DNA of 36,181 nt from Alphaproteobacteria bacterium (GCA_947474005.1 CANJHI010000039.1:1-36181); one strand, 5' to 3'. Shown: positions 7,899 to 16,320, counted from the first letter of the stretch. Numbers and translations are program-made. Notes: generated by a model from the letters alone, not told the origin.

Positions 7899-8786
7899 CT
7901 AGAAGTTACCGTCGAAACGCGGCACGAAGCCGCTTCCCTTGTGGTCGATGTGACAGGTGAACGGTGCGCCGAAGTGGCAGGGCATCAGCCGCGCGCCGGT
8001 GCCGGCGCAATGTTCGAGCGCCTCGCGGCGGCTCTTGCGCGCCCCCACGGGTTCGGCGCAGGCGAAGCTGTTCCATTCCGGATGAAAGACTTGTAGCGCG
8101 TGGTGCAGGATGTCGCCGCAGAACAGCGCCTTCTCGCCCTTGGATTCAAACTTGATGGCGATGGTGCCGGGCGTATGACCGGGCGCCGGCGCGACGCTCA
8201 TGTTCTCGTCGAGTTGGGCGGCACCGTCGACCATCTGCATCAGGCCGGCCTCGGCCACGGGCAGCACCGAATCGCGAAACGAGCCGGCGTTGACCGGGCC
8301 GGTCTTGGGATCGCTGTCGAGCTTCAGATAGTGCTCGTAGTCGGCACGGCTCCACACGTACTTAGCGTTCTTGAAGGTCGGCACCCACTTGCCGTTCTCC
8401 AATTGCGTGTTCCACCCCACATGATCGACGTGCAGGTGGGTGCACATAACCATGTCGACCTCGTCGGGCCTGACGCCGGCCGCCGCCAGCCGCTCGAGAT
8501 ATCTGGTCTCCATGAGATGCCACTTGGGCCGGTGCGGCCGGGGCTTGTGGTTGCCGACGCAGGTGTCGATCAGGATGCGCTTGCCGCCGATCGTGAGCAG
8601 CCAGCTATGGACGCTGAGCTTGAGGAAGCCAGAGTCCTTGTCGTAGTGGGCCGGCATCAGCCAGCTTGCATGCCGGTCGACCACCGCCGGATCCCAATCG
8701 GGAAAGAACATCTTGGCGTCGAAATTTGGCTCGTAGCTTTCCTCGATGCGCCGCACCGTCGCGGCGCCGAGCTTCACTTCGATCAT
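7899..8786 (-). CDS. Metallo-beta-lactamase-fold hydrolase
   Basis: Dinuclear-metal hydrolase of 295 residues. The metal motif is THLHVDHVGW (His117, His119, Asp121, His122), followed by His204 in APGHTPG, Asp225 in CGDILHH and His271 in CHFGAPF. The wide spacing and the KRILIDTCVGNHK segment resemble quorum-quenching lactonase or arylsulfatase-like branches of the superfamily, but a lactone substrate is only a guess. No signal peptide. GGGGGAG lies before the start. The NIPSNAP gene follows by 10 bp. Confidence 0.92.
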   Translation of the reverse strand: MIEVKLGAATVRRIEESYEPNFDAKMFFPDWDPAVVDRHASWLMPAHYDKDSGFLKLSVHSWLLTIGGKRILIDTCVGNHKPRPHRPKWHLMETRYLERLAAAGVRPDEVDMVMCTHLHVDHVGWNTQLENGKWVPTFKNAKYVWSRADYEHYLKLDSDPKTGPVNAGSFRDSVLPVAEAGLMQMVDGAAQLDENMSVAPAPGHTPGTIAIKFESKGEKALFCGDILHHALQVFHPEWNSFACAEPVGARKSRREALEHCAGTGARLMPCHFGAPFTCHIDHKGSGFVPRFDGNF

Positions 8787-8839
8787 GCCAATCTCCCCCG
8801 ATTGCCGCCAGCTTAGCGTTGCCAGGCGGCTCTCGGGAA

Positions 8840-8855
8840 GAGCGGCGTTCCGCTC
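8840..8855 (-). terminator. Short hairpin directly after the small membrane protein gene
   Basis: GAGCGG-CGTT-CCGCTC is a perfect 6-bp stem with a 4-nt loop, ending at the base next to the stop codon at 8856-8858. On the minus strand it is followed by TTCCC, not a real T-tract, so a weak terminator or RNA-stabilising hairpin is the most that can be claimed. Confidence 0.35.
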
Positions 8856-9152
8856 CTAGAACCGCAGCCTTCCCATGGCGTAGTAGCGGGCGAACACGGC
8901 GACCGCCGCGGCACCGAGCGGCGCGACAGCCAGAAGAACAATGAGATGCACGCCGAGCGACCGCGCGTTGAAGGTGCCGGGCAGCACCACGGTGACGGCA
9001 ACCGTCATGATGAAGAAGATGACGGCGAAGCCGACGCCGCTCGCCGCACCCAGCAGCAACGCCATCAACAAGGACGGCGCACGGCCACTTCCGAAATAGT
9101 AGCTGAGGGCAAAGGCGGCGCCGCAGGCAACGAGGGCAGTAAGGCTTTCCAC
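8856..9152 (-). CDS. Small hypothetical integral membrane protein
   Basis: About 98 residues with three hydrophobic segments: ALVACGAAFALSYYF near the start, LLMALLLGAASGVGFAVIFFIMTVAVTVV, and LIVLLAVAPLGAAAVAVFARYY at the end. I choose GTG at 9152 because AAGGAG lies six bases ahead of it; a TTG at 9209 would extend it by 19 polar residues and lacks such a site. No family recognised. Divergent from the amidase. Coding is supported by the ribosome-binding site and the membrane pattern, but not by homology. Confidence 0.6.
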   Translation of the reverse strand: MESLTALVACGAAFALSYYFGSGRAPSLLMALLLGAASGVGFAVIFFIMTVAVTVVLPGTFNARSLGVHLIVLLAVAPLGAAAVAVFARYYAMGRLRF

Positions 9153-9259
9153 GATCGACTCCTTCAATACGCTCTCGACTTGTGAGAAACCAAAGTCGAC
9201 ACTGTTCAATGAAGACCACTCTGAAACAATCCATCGCTCCGGGAACTAACGAAAAACGC

Positions 9260-10681
9260 ATGTCTGAGCTCCCTCTTCCCTGGATTTCCGCATCGGCACT
9301 CACATCACACTATCGTCGCGGCACGCTGTCGCCGGTCGAAGTCGCCGAGACGATGCTGATACGTGCAGAGACGCTGAAACCACATCTGAATGCCTTCGTG
9401 CTGATCGATGCCGACGGCGCGCGCGCCGCGGCAAAGGCATCGGAGGCGCGCTGGAAGAACGGCACGCCACTGTCGCCGCTCGACGGTGTGCCGACCACGA
9501 TCAAGGACACGACGGCGGTCAAGGGCTGGCCGACGCGCTACGGCTCGCACGCGTCAGACGAAACGCCCGCCGCCGAGGACGCGGCCGTCACCGAACGCCT
9601 GCGCGTTGCCGGCCTGGTCTTTCTCGGCAAGAGCACGACGCCGGAATTCGGCTGGAAGGCGCTCACCGATTCGCCGCCGCAGGGCACGACGCGCAGCCCG
9701 TGGAACCTTGCGCACTCGCCGGGCGGCTCTTCCGGCGGCGCGTCATCGCTCACGGCCGCCGGCATCAATCCCTTCAACCACGGCAACGACGGTGGCGGCT
9801 CGATCCGCATCCCGGCCAGCCACACCGGCCTGGTCGGACTGAAGCCGAGCTATGGGCGCATCCCGCAGTATCCCGCCGACTCGCCCTTCGCCGACGTCAT
9901 CAGCCAGGGCGTGCTGGCGCGCAGCGTGCTCGACACGGCGATGGCGCTGAACGTCATGGCCGGCCCCGACCCGCGCGACTGGCGCTCGCTGCCCGCCGAT
10001 CCGCGCGATCACACGATCGGGCTCGACGACGGCGTGCGCGGCTGGAAGATCGGCCTCAGCCTCGACTTCGGGCATGTGAAGGCCGACGCCGAGGTCCGCG
10101 CGCTGGTCGCTGCCGCCGCGAAACGCTTCGAGGAACTCGGCGCCCACGTCGAGGACGTCGGCCCGCTGATCGAGCCGTTGCAGAATTCCTTCGAGCCGCT
10201 GTGGATCGGCAGCTTCGCCACGCGCTTGCGCCAGATCCCGACGCAGTTGCACGGCAAGCTCGACCCCGGCTTCCGCGCCGCCGCCGAGAAGGGCCTCACG
10301 GTCACGCTCGCCGATTACGCCCGGGCCTACGAGGCGAAGTCCAAGCTCGCCCGCGATCTGGCGCTCTGGCACGAGAAGTTCGACCTGCTGCTGGCGCCGG
10401 TGGCGCCGACCGCCGCCCCGCCGGTGGAGACGCTCTACAACTCCGAAGCGTTCCCGCGCTGGACCAAGGGCGCGCCCTACACGCTGCCCTGCAATCTCAC
10501 GGGGCAGCCCGCCGCCTCGATGCCGGCCGGCCTCACCTCCTCCGGCCTGCCGGTCGGCCTGCAGATCATCGGCGCGCCGCGGGCTGACCATCTTGTCCTG
10601 CGCGCCATGCGCGCCTTCGAGAGCGCGTCGGGTTGGGCCTGGCCGCAGGCTCGGGTGCTGGAGACGCTGGCGAGGCTGTGA
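9260..10681 (+). CDS. Amidase (amidase signature family)
   Basis: Amidase-signature enzyme of 473 residues, hydrolysing C-N bonds of amides. The catalytic triad is visible as Lys82 (TTIKDT), cis-Ser157 (SPGGSSGGASS) and nucleophile Ser181 (NDGGGSIRIPA), followed by LVGLKPSYGRIP. The N-terminus contains the usual SPVEVAETML and HLNAFVLID segments. Start at the ATG at 9260 gives a normal N-terminus; ATGs at 9182 and 9209 are in frame but add unrelated residues. It lies alone on the plus strand, divergent from the small membrane protein. GatA is less likely because no gatB or gatC is nearby. Confidence 0.93.
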   Translation: MSELPLPWISASALTSHYRRGTLSPVEVAETMLIRAETLKPHLNAFVLIDADGARAAAKASEARWKNGTPLSPLDGVPTTIKDTTAVKGWPTRYGSHASDETPAAEDAAVTERLRVAGLVFLGKSTTPEFGWKALTDSPPQGTTRSPWNLAHSPGGSSGGASSLTAAGINPFNHGNDGGGSIRIPASHTGLVGLKPSYGRIPQYPADSPFADVISQGVLARSVLDTAMALNVMAGPDPRDWRSLPADPRDHTIGLDDGVRGWKIGLSLDFGHVKADAEVRALVAAAAKRFEELGAHVEDVGPLIEPLQNSFEPLWIGSFATRLRQIPTQLHGKLDPGFRAAAEKGLTVTLADYARAYEAKSKLARDLALWHEKFDLLLAPVAPTAAPPVETLYNSEAFPRWTKGAPYTLPCNLTGQPAASMPAGLTSSGLPVGLQIIGAPRADHLVLRAMRAFESASGWAWPQARVLETLARL

Positions 10682-10742
10682 ACTTCACTCCCCAAGACCT
10701 GAACTTCACTCCAACGTGAAGCGCCTCCGGTTCGGCGAACCG
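10679..10742. repeat. Direct and inverted repeats between amidase and endostatin-like gene
   Basis: The 13-mer TGAACTTCACTCC occurs at 10679-10691 and again at 10700-10712, 21 bp apart (two helical turns). The second copy also makes an inverted repeat, CTTCAC with GTGAAG at 10704-10721. A 15-bp palindrome CGGTTCG-G-CGAACCG lies at 10728-10742. The cluster is 37-100 bp upstream of the next start codon and could be a regulatory region; no regulator is assigned. Confidence 0.5.
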
Positions 10743-10778
10743 CTAGGCTCCCTGGCAAAGCAACAGGGAGACAATGAC

Positions 10779-11480
10779 ATGCAAAGAAACTTTCGGATGA
10801 CCGGCATCACCTTGGCCGCGGTCGCAATGTGCACTCTCGCCGGCAGCCTCCTGGCGCAGACGCCGCCCGCGGCACCGCCGGCAGGACCGCCGCAATTTCC
10901 CAACATGACCTTCTTCCTTACCAGTGTGGGCGGACCCGCCGGCGCCAACTACGGCGGCCTCGACGGCGCCGACAAGCATTGCCAGGCACTGGCCGCCAAG
11001 GCCGGTGCCGGGGGCAAGACCTGGCGCGCCTATCTCAGCACCCAGGCCGTGGGCGGCGCCACTGCCGTCAATGCCAAGGACCGCATCGGCAAGGGCCCGT
11101 GGGTCAATCCCAAGGGCGTACAGATCGCCGCGAGCGTTGCCGACCTGCACTCGGCCAACAACAAGATCGCGCCCGACACCCTCGTGTCCGAAAACGGCCG
11201 CCTGATCCCGAGCCGGCTCTACACCGTCAACCAGCACGACATCCTGACCGGCACGCAGGCGGACGGCACCGCCTTCCCGCCGGAGAAGGACATGACTTGC
11301 GGCAACTGGACGAAGAGCGGCGAAGGCAACGCCATGCTCGGCCACGCCGACCGCATGGGCCTGCGCGACGACGATGCTTCCAAGTCGTGGAACGCCTCGC
11401 ATCCCTCGCGCGCCTGTGACGCCGCATCCCTGGTGGCGACCGGCGGCGCCGGCCTGCTCTATTGCTTCGCGGCGGACTGA
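10779..11480 (+). CDS. Secreted protein with endostatin-like domain
   Basis: A 233-residue exported protein. Signal peptide at residues 1-27 (ITLAAVAMCTLAGSLLAQ), then a short Pro/Ala-rich linker, then one domain from about 43 to 231. That domain has the order of the collagen XV/XVIII endostatin fold: GLDGADKHCQALAAKAG then WRAYLSTQ, later RLYTVNQHDILTGTQADGT, TCGNWTKS, SWNASHPSRACDAASL and a closing LLYCFAAD. Four cysteines (68, 174, 213, 229) fall where endostatin has its nested disulfides, predicting 68-229 and 174-213. AGGGAG precedes the ATG at 10779. Endostatin-fold proteins are related to C-type lectin folds; the bacterial role is unknown and may be binding to a surface polymer. The match is by eye, not by search. 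Confidence 0.75.
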   Translation: MQRNFRMTGITLAAVAMCTLAGSLLAQTPPAAPPAGPPQFPNMTFFLTSVGGPAGANYGGLDGADKHCQALAAKAGAGGKTWRAYLSTQAVGGATAVNAKDRIGKGPWVNPKGVQIAASVADLHSANNKIAPDTLVSENGRLIPSRLYTVNQHDILTGTQADGTAFPPEKDMTCGNWTKSGEGNAMLGHADRMGLRDDDASKSWNASHPSRACDAASLVATGGAGLLYCFAAD

Positions 11481-11502
11481 GCGCCCACGACCGACGAGGA
11501 GC

Positions 11503-11877
11503 CTAGCTCGACGGCTCGCCGGTGATGAAACAGAAGACCAGGCCGTAGGTTTCGCAGAGATGCGGCCCACGGTCTGGCGTCGGCATCGAGAGCATCTTGT
11601 TCTTCGGCACGACCAGCCATTGCCGGCCGTCCCAGGCGCGATAAAGGCCATCTTCGCCGATGAAGGCCTGGGTCGGGCGGCAGTCGCCCTGCTTGCCGTC
11701 GACGGTTCCGTTGCAGCAGCGCGATCCCGTGTCGGGCTGCCGCAGGTCCTTGTACCAGTCGTGGTTTTGCGCGTGCCCGTCGCCATGCCGGCCGGAGGAT
11801 GGCGATTGCGGTGGCGATTGCGCCATCGCCGCCACGGGCAACAACGCCAGTGCAAGTGCGCGCCAAAACGGTGCCAT
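11503..11877 (-). CDS. Small cysteine-rich secreted protein, function unknown
   Basis: A 124-residue exported protein. The signal peptide RALALALLPVAAMAQ ends near residue 20. The mature part is His/Asp-rich (HGDGHAQNHDWYKDL), then has RCCNGTVDGKQGDC, the sequence LYRAWDGRQWLVVPKNK, and HLCETYGLVFCF. Five cysteines (54, 55, 66, 108, 116) suggest disulfides or a metal site. Proteins with a similar HDWY...CC pattern are common uncharacterised entries in alphaproteobacteria, as far as I recall. It converges on the endostatin-like gene with a 22-bp gap. Confidence 0.75.
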   Translation of the reverse strand: MAPFWRALALALLPVAAMAQSPPQSPSSGRHGDGHAQNHDWYKDLRQPDTGSRCCNGTVDGKQGDCRPTQAFIGEDGLYRAWDGRQWLVVPKNKMLSMPTPDRGPHLCETYGLVFCFITGEPSS

Positions 11878-11962
11878 GGCTTGGGACCGGTGCTTCAGGA
11901 AGGCGGGTCTGCCGCATCATCCTAGCCACGTGTCGCCGCGCCGAACAAGCTGGGGTCGTGTC

Positions 11963-13075
11963 TTATTCGCCCCAGGGCAGTACGACGGTGCGGATGCCCT
12001 CGCCGCGCCGCATGGCGGCAAAGCCCTCGTTGATGCGCGCGAGCGGCAGGCGCGCGGTGATCAGCTCATCGAGCTTCAGTTTGCCTTCGAGGTAGCAACG
12101 CGCCAGCCAGGGGAAATCGCGCTGCGGACGGGCGCCGCCGTAGCTCGAGCGCGTGATCTTCTTCTCGCCCATCAATGCGCCCCAGCGGAACGACACGTCC
12201 TGGGCGACATTGACCTTGCCGAGAAACACCAGATGCCCGCCGGGCCGCACGATCTCGCTGCCCAGGCGGAAGCCCTCGGCGTTGCCGGCCGCCTCGAACA
12301 CGTAGTCCGCGCCACGGCCGGCCGTCGCCTCCTTGACCGCCGCCACGACGTCGTCCGCGGCCGCGCCCGAGGTGAGATCGGCGCCGAAGGTCCGCGCCAG
12401 ATCCTGCCGTCCCCTGGCGCGGTCGATGGCGATAATCGTGCCCGCGCCAGCAAGGCGCGCGCCCTGGATCGCGTTCAACCCGACGGCGCCACAGCCGATC
12501 ACCGCGACCGAGGCGCCGGGCTGCACTGGCGCAACGCGGGTCGCCGCACCAACGCCGGTCATCACGCCGCAGCCGATCAGGCAGGCGCGGTCGAAGGGGA
12601 TTTCGCGCGGCACGCGGATCGCGCCGGAGTGCGGCACGACGGCGTACTGGGCGTGCGAGGAGACGGTGGAGAAATGGTGCAGCGGCGCCGCTTCGCAGCT
12701 CAGCCGCGAGCGGCCGTCGAGCAGATGGCCGCGCGGCTGGTGGCGGGTGAAGGGTTCGCACAGGATCGGCTGGTCGCGCTCGCAGTAGAAGCAGTGGCGG
12801 CAATGCGGGTTCCACGAGCAGACGACATGGTCGCCGATCTTCAGCCCTTCGACGCCGGCACCGAGCGCTTCGACGACGCCGGCGCCCTCGTGGCCGAGGA
12901 CGATCGGCATCGGATAGGGCAGCGAGCCTTCGATCACCTCGAGGTCGGTGTGACAAAGACCTGATGCCATGATGCGCACCAGCACGTCACCCGCCTCGAG
13001 GTGGTCGATCCGCGCGCGCGCCAGCTCGAGGGGTTGCCCCACCTTGCGCAGGATCGCGGCGTCGAACTCAACCAT
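11963..13075 (-). CDS. Zinc-dependent alcohol dehydrogenase
   Basis: Medium-chain NAD(P)-dependent alcohol dehydrogenase of 370 residues, close in layout to class III/aryl-alcohol dehydrogenases. Catalytic zinc ligands: Cys41 (GLCHTDLEV), His62-Glu63 (VLGHEGAG) and Cys169 (LIGCGVMTG). The structural zinc loop has Cys92, Cys95, Cys98 and Cys106 (PHCRHCFYCERDQPILC). The nucleotide-binding loop is GCGAVG at 194-199. It is third in a minus-strand run behind the SDR and Bug genes, with a 24-bp gap, so it may oxidise an alcohol formed from the imported compound. Confidence 0.94.
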   Translation of the reverse strand: MVEFDAAILRKVGQPLELARARIDHLEAGDVLVRIMASGLCHTDLEVIEGSLPYPMPIVLGHEGAGVVEALGAGVEGLKIGDHVVCSWNPHCRHCFYCERDQPILCEPFTRHQPRGHLLDGRSRLSCEAAPLHHFSTVSSHAQYAVVPHSGAIRVPREIPFDRACLIGCGVMTGVGAATRVAPVQPGASVAVIGCGAVGLNAIQGARLAGAGTIIAIDRARGRQDLARTFGADLTSGAAADDVVAAVKEATAGRGADYVFEAAGNAEGFRLGSEIVRPGGHLVFLGKVNVAQDVSFRWGALMGEKKITRSSYGGARPQRDFPWLARCYLEGKLKLDELITARLPLARINEGFAAMRRGEGIRTVVLPWGE

Positions 13076-13099
13076 GGTGAGCCCCCGATCGTGGCAAGC

Positions 13100-14074
13100 C
13101 TAGGCGTCGATCTTGACGCCTGCCGTCGTGATCACCTTCTCCCACTTCTCGACTTCGGACTGGAGGAACTTCACCGTGTCGGCCGGCGTCGCGCCGACCG
13201 GGATCACGGCCTGCTCGGCCAGCCGCTTGCGCAGGCTCTCGTCCTTCATCGCCTTGCCAACCTCGCCGCCCAGCCGGTCGACGATCTCCTTCGGCGTGCC
13301 GGCCGGCGCCATGAACATCACCCAGCTCGACGATTCGATCAGCGGGCCACCCGATTCGACGATGGTCGGGATGTCCTCGGCGCCAAGCACGCGCTCCTTC
13401 GACATCATGGCCAGCGCCCGCACCTTGCCGGCCCGGACCTGGCTCATGGTGCCGATCGGCACGTCGAGCAGCATCTGGATGTTGCCGGACATGAGATCGG
13501 ACAGCGCCGGTGCGGTGCCCTTGTAAGGGACATGCACCATCTTGGTGCCGGTCACTTGCATGATCAGCTCGCTGGTGAGGTGGGCTGCCGCGCCCACGCC
13601 AGACGAGCCGAATGAGATCTTGCCCGGGTTGGCCTTGGCGTAGGCGATCAGCTCGCCGACGTTCTTCACCGGCAGGTCGTTGCTCACCAGGATCATGATC
13701 GGTGCAATGGCGACGAGAGACACCGGCGCGAAGCTCGTCACCGGATCGAACTTCAGCTTGCCCGCATAGAGCGTCTTGTTGGCGGCGTGGGCCGCGATCA
13801 CCGTCAGGAAGGTGTAGCCGTCGGGCGGGGCATTGGCCACGATCTCCGCCCCGATCAGCGAATTGGCGCCGGGCTTGTTGTCGACCACGAAGGGCTGGCC
13901 GACGTTCATCTTCTCCAGCGTGAGGCGCGTCACCGAGTCGGTGAGGCCGCCCGCCGTGTAGGGCACCACCCAGCGGATCGGCTTGGCGGGCCACGCCTGG
14001 GCCCGCAGGGCCTGCGGCGCGAAAGCCGCAGCGGCGCTCGCCGCCAGGACGGCGCGCCGGTTGATCTTGATCAT
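13100..14074 (-). CDS. Bug-family tripartite tricarboxylate transporter receptor
   Basis: Periplasmic binding protein of 324 residues. Twin-arginine-like signal MIKINRRAVLAASAAAAFAP, cleaved near ALRAQAW. Family motifs: KPIRWVVPYTAGGLTDSVTR, VDNKPGANSLIGAE, YAKANPGKISFGSSGVG, HVPYKGTAPALSDLMSG and a C-terminal EKWEKVITTAGVKID. GGGAAGGAAAAACA precedes the ATG. It sits between the SDR and alcohol dehydrogenase genes with short gaps, suggesting co-transcription and a shared substrate class. No TctAB genes nearby. Confidence 0.95.
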   Translation of the reverse strand: MIKINRRAVLAASAAAAFAPQALRAQAWPAKPIRWVVPYTAGGLTDSVTRLTLEKMNVGQPFVVDNKPGANSLIGAEIVANAPPDGYTFLTVIAAHAANKTLYAGKLKFDPVTSFAPVSLVAIAPIMILVSNDLPVKNVGELIAYAKANPGKISFGSSGVGAAAHLTSELIMQVTGTKMVHVPYKGTAPALSDLMSGNIQMLLDVPIGTMSQVRAGKVRALAMMSKERVLGAEDIPTIVESGGPLIESSSWVMFMAPAGTPKEIVDRLGGEVGKAMKDESLRKRLAEQAVIPVGATPADTVKFLQSEVEKWEKVITTAGVKIDA

Positions 14075-14095
14075 GATTGTTTTTCCTTCCCTGTT

Positions 14096-14995
14096 TTAGT
14101 CGAGATCGAGGCCGTTCATGCCGGCGTTCTTGCGCGCCTTCTTGGCGAGTTCGGTCAGGATCTTGCCGGCCTGGCGCGGATCGAGGACCGGCTTCGATTC
14201 CGGTCCCTTGTGCCAGCCTTCGGCCACGGCGAACTGGCCGTTGCCGGCCTGGAAGACGCGGCCGGTGATCTCGCGGCTCTCCTCGCTCACCAGCCAGGTG
14301 GCGACCGGCGCGATCCATTTCGGACTGCGCGTCTCCTTGTCGTCGTCGGTATAGACGCGCAAGTCTTCGGTCATGCGCGTAAAGGCCGACGGCGAGATCG
14401 AGTTCACCGTGATGCCGTAGCGGCCGAGCTCGCGGGCGGCGATGACCGTGAAGGAGGCGATGCCGGCTTTTGCTGCGCCATAGTTGGTCTGGCCGATATT
14501 GCCATAGATACCCGACACCGAGGTGGTGGTGATGATGCGGGCATCGACCGGACCACCTTTGGCCTTGGACTGGTCGCGCCAGTAGGCGGCGGCGTGGCGG
14601 GCCGGTGCGAAGGTGCCCTTGAGATGCACCTTGATGACGGCGTCCCACTCCTGCTCGCTCATGTTGACCAACATGCGGTCGCGCAGGATGCCGGCGTTCA
14701 GCACCACGGCATCGAGCTTGCCGAAGGCCGAGACCGCCTGGTCGATCATGCGCTTGGCGCCGTCCCAGTCGGAGACGTCGTCGCCGTTGGCCACCGCCTC
14801 GCCGCCCATGGCCTTGATCTCGTTCACCACCTGCTGGGCGGCCGAGATGTCCTGGCCGGTGCCGGCGCGGTCGCCGCCGAGGTCGTTGACCACGACCTTG
14901 GCGCCGTGCTCGGCCAGCATCAGGCAATGCTCGCGGCCCACGCCGCGGGCGCCACCGGTCACGATCGCCACCCGTCCTTCGCACAATCTAGCCAT
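14096..14995 (-). CDS. SDR-family dehydrogenase (3-hydroxyacyl-CoA dehydrogenase/MFE-2-like)
   Basis: Short-chain dehydrogenase of 299 residues. The cofactor motif is TGGARGVG at 13-20 with NDLGGD after the second strand (Asp at the NAD-selecting position), NAG at 100-102, and the catalytic Ser159, Tyr172, Lys176 (NYGAAKAG). The N-terminus VAIVTGGARGVGREHCLMLA and the NDLGGDRAGTG segment resemble peroxisomal multifunctional enzyme 2-type (3R)-hydroxyacyl-CoA dehydrogenases. Start at the ATG at 14995, behind GGGAGGGAGCA; longer frames run into the divergent promoter region. First gene of the SDR-Bug-alcohol dehydrogenase run. Confidence 0.93.
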   Translation of the reverse strand: MARLCEGRVAIVTGGARGVGREHCLMLAEHGAKVVVNDLGGDRAGTGQDISAAQQVVNEIKAMGGEAVANGDDVSDWDGAKRMIDQAVSAFGKLDAVVLNAGILRDRMLVNMSEQEWDAVIKVHLKGTFAPARHAAAYWRDQSKAKGGPVDARIITTTSVSGIYGNIGQTNYGAAKAGIASFTVIAARELGRYGITVNSISPSAFTRMTEDLRVYTDDDKETRSPKWIAPVATWLVSEESREITGRVFQAGNGQFAVAEGWHKGPESKPVLDPRQAGKILTELAKKARKNAGMNGLDLD

Positions 14996-15069
14996 TGCTC
15001 CCTCCCGTTTCTGGCGTGTCTGGCCCCGCCATCCTGCGCTAGTGTAGCGGTCTACCGAGGAGGATCGCC

Positions 15070-16299
15070 ATGGACACGCTGCTGCTCGTCGCCCCCGAAC
15101 AGGTCGGCCTTTCCGCAGCGCGGCTCGACCGCGTACGCACATGGATGCACGGCTGGGTCGACAGCGGAAAGCTGGCCGGCATGGTGGCCTGCGTCATGCG
15201 CCGGGGCGAACTCGCCTTCGCCGAGGTCTATGGCAAGGCCGACGTGGCGCGCAACAAGCCGATGCGGCCCGACACCATCTTCCGCATCTATTCCATGACC
15301 AAGCCGCTGACCTCGACGGCGATCATGATGCTCTACGAAGAGGGCCGCTTTCAGCTCGACGACCCGATCTCGAAGTTCATCCCCGCTTTCGCCAACCCGC
15401 GCGTCATGACGGGCGGCAGCCGCGGCAAGATCGAGACCATGCCGGCCGAGCGCGAGATCAACTTCCGCGACCTGCTGACCCATACCTCGGGCCTCACCTA
15501 CGGCTTCATGGAGAGCAATCCGGTCGATGCCGCCTACCGTGCCAAGGAGGGTGGCGTCGATTTCCAGACCGCCGACACCAGCCTCAAGCAGATCGTCGAG
15601 CGGCTGGCGCAGCTGCCGCTGATCGCGCAGCCCGGCAAGGCGTGGAACTACTCCGTGTCGACCGATGTGCTGGGCTATCTCGTCGAAGTGATCTCCGGCC
15701 AGCCCTTCGAGAAGTACCTGAAGGAGAAGGTGATCGACCCGCTGCGCATGGTCGACACCGACTTCCATGTGCCGGCCGACAAGCACGAGCGCTTTGCCGC
15801 CAACTACAGTGCGGGGTCGGGTGGCAAGCTCGACCTGATCGACGATCCGGGCAAGAGCCGTTACCTGGCACCTCGCAAGGTCAACTCGGGCGGCGGCGGC
15901 CTGGTCTCGACGGCGTCGGACTATCTCCGGTTCTGCCGCTTCATGTTGAACAAGGGGGAGCTCGACGGCGTGCGCCTGCTCGGCCGCAAGACGGTCGAGC
16001 TCATGACCATGAACCACCTGAACGGCGACATGGCCGACATGGGCACGCCGCGCTTCTCGGAGTCGACCTACACCGGCATCGGCTTCGGTCTCGGCTTCTC
16101 GGTCATGATCGATCCGGCCAAGGCCTTCATCGCCGGCACCCCGGGCGAATTCGCCTGGGGCGGCGCCGCCTCGACCGCCTTCTGGATCGACCCCAAGGAG
16201 GACATGGCCGTGGTGCTGATGACGCAGCTCATGCCGTCGTCGACCTATCCGATCCGCCGCGAGCTGCGCGTGCTCACCTACCAGGCGATCGTGGACTGA
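15070..16299 (+). CDS. Serine hydrolase, class C beta-lactamase-like esterase
   Basis: Penicillin-binding-protein-fold hydrolase of 409 residues with no signal peptide. Active-site SxxK is Ser75-Lys78 (IYSMTKPLTS). The second motif is Tyr194-Ser-Val in place of Tyr-x-Asn, and the third is Trp363-Gly-Gly in place of Lys-Thr-Gly. This combination is seen in EstB-type carboxylesterases, not in true beta-lactamases. GAGGAGGATC precedes the ATG. It opens a plus-strand operon with the TauD-like dioxygenase 21 bp downstream. Cytoplasmic ester hydrolysis is the best guess; antibiotic resistance is unlikely. Confidence 0.92.
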   Translation: MDTLLLVAPEQVGLSAARLDRVRTWMHGWVDSGKLAGMVACVMRRGELAFAEVYGKADVARNKPMRPDTIFRIYSMTKPLTSTAIMMLYEEGRFQLDDPISKFIPAFANPRVMTGGSRGKIETMPAEREINFRDLLTHTSGLTYGFMESNPVDAAYRAKEGGVDFQTADTSLKQIVERLAQLPLIAQPGKAWNYSVSTDVLGYLVEVISGQPFEKYLKEKVIDPLRMVDTDFHVPADKHERFAANYSAGSGGKLDLIDDPGKSRYLAPRKVNSGGGGLVSTASDYLRFCRFMLNKGELDGVRLLGRKTVELMTMNHLNGDMADMGTPRFSESTYTGIGFGLGFSVMIDPAKAFIAGTPGEFAWGGAASTAFWIDPKEDMAVVLMTQLMPSSTYPIRRELRVLTYQAIVD

Positions 16300-16320
16300 G
16301 GCCAGCAGGAGCAAGGCGTC

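Noticed and set aside
9260..10681. GatA subunit of the tRNA amidotransferase
   Set aside because: No gatB or gatC nearby, and the divergent small protein is a membrane protein; a general amidase is more likely.
15070..16299. Beta-lactamase resistance gene
   Set aside because: Tyr-Ser-Val and Trp-Gly-Gly replace the Tyr-x-Asn and Lys-Thr-Gly motifs, and there is no signal peptide, pointing to an esterase.
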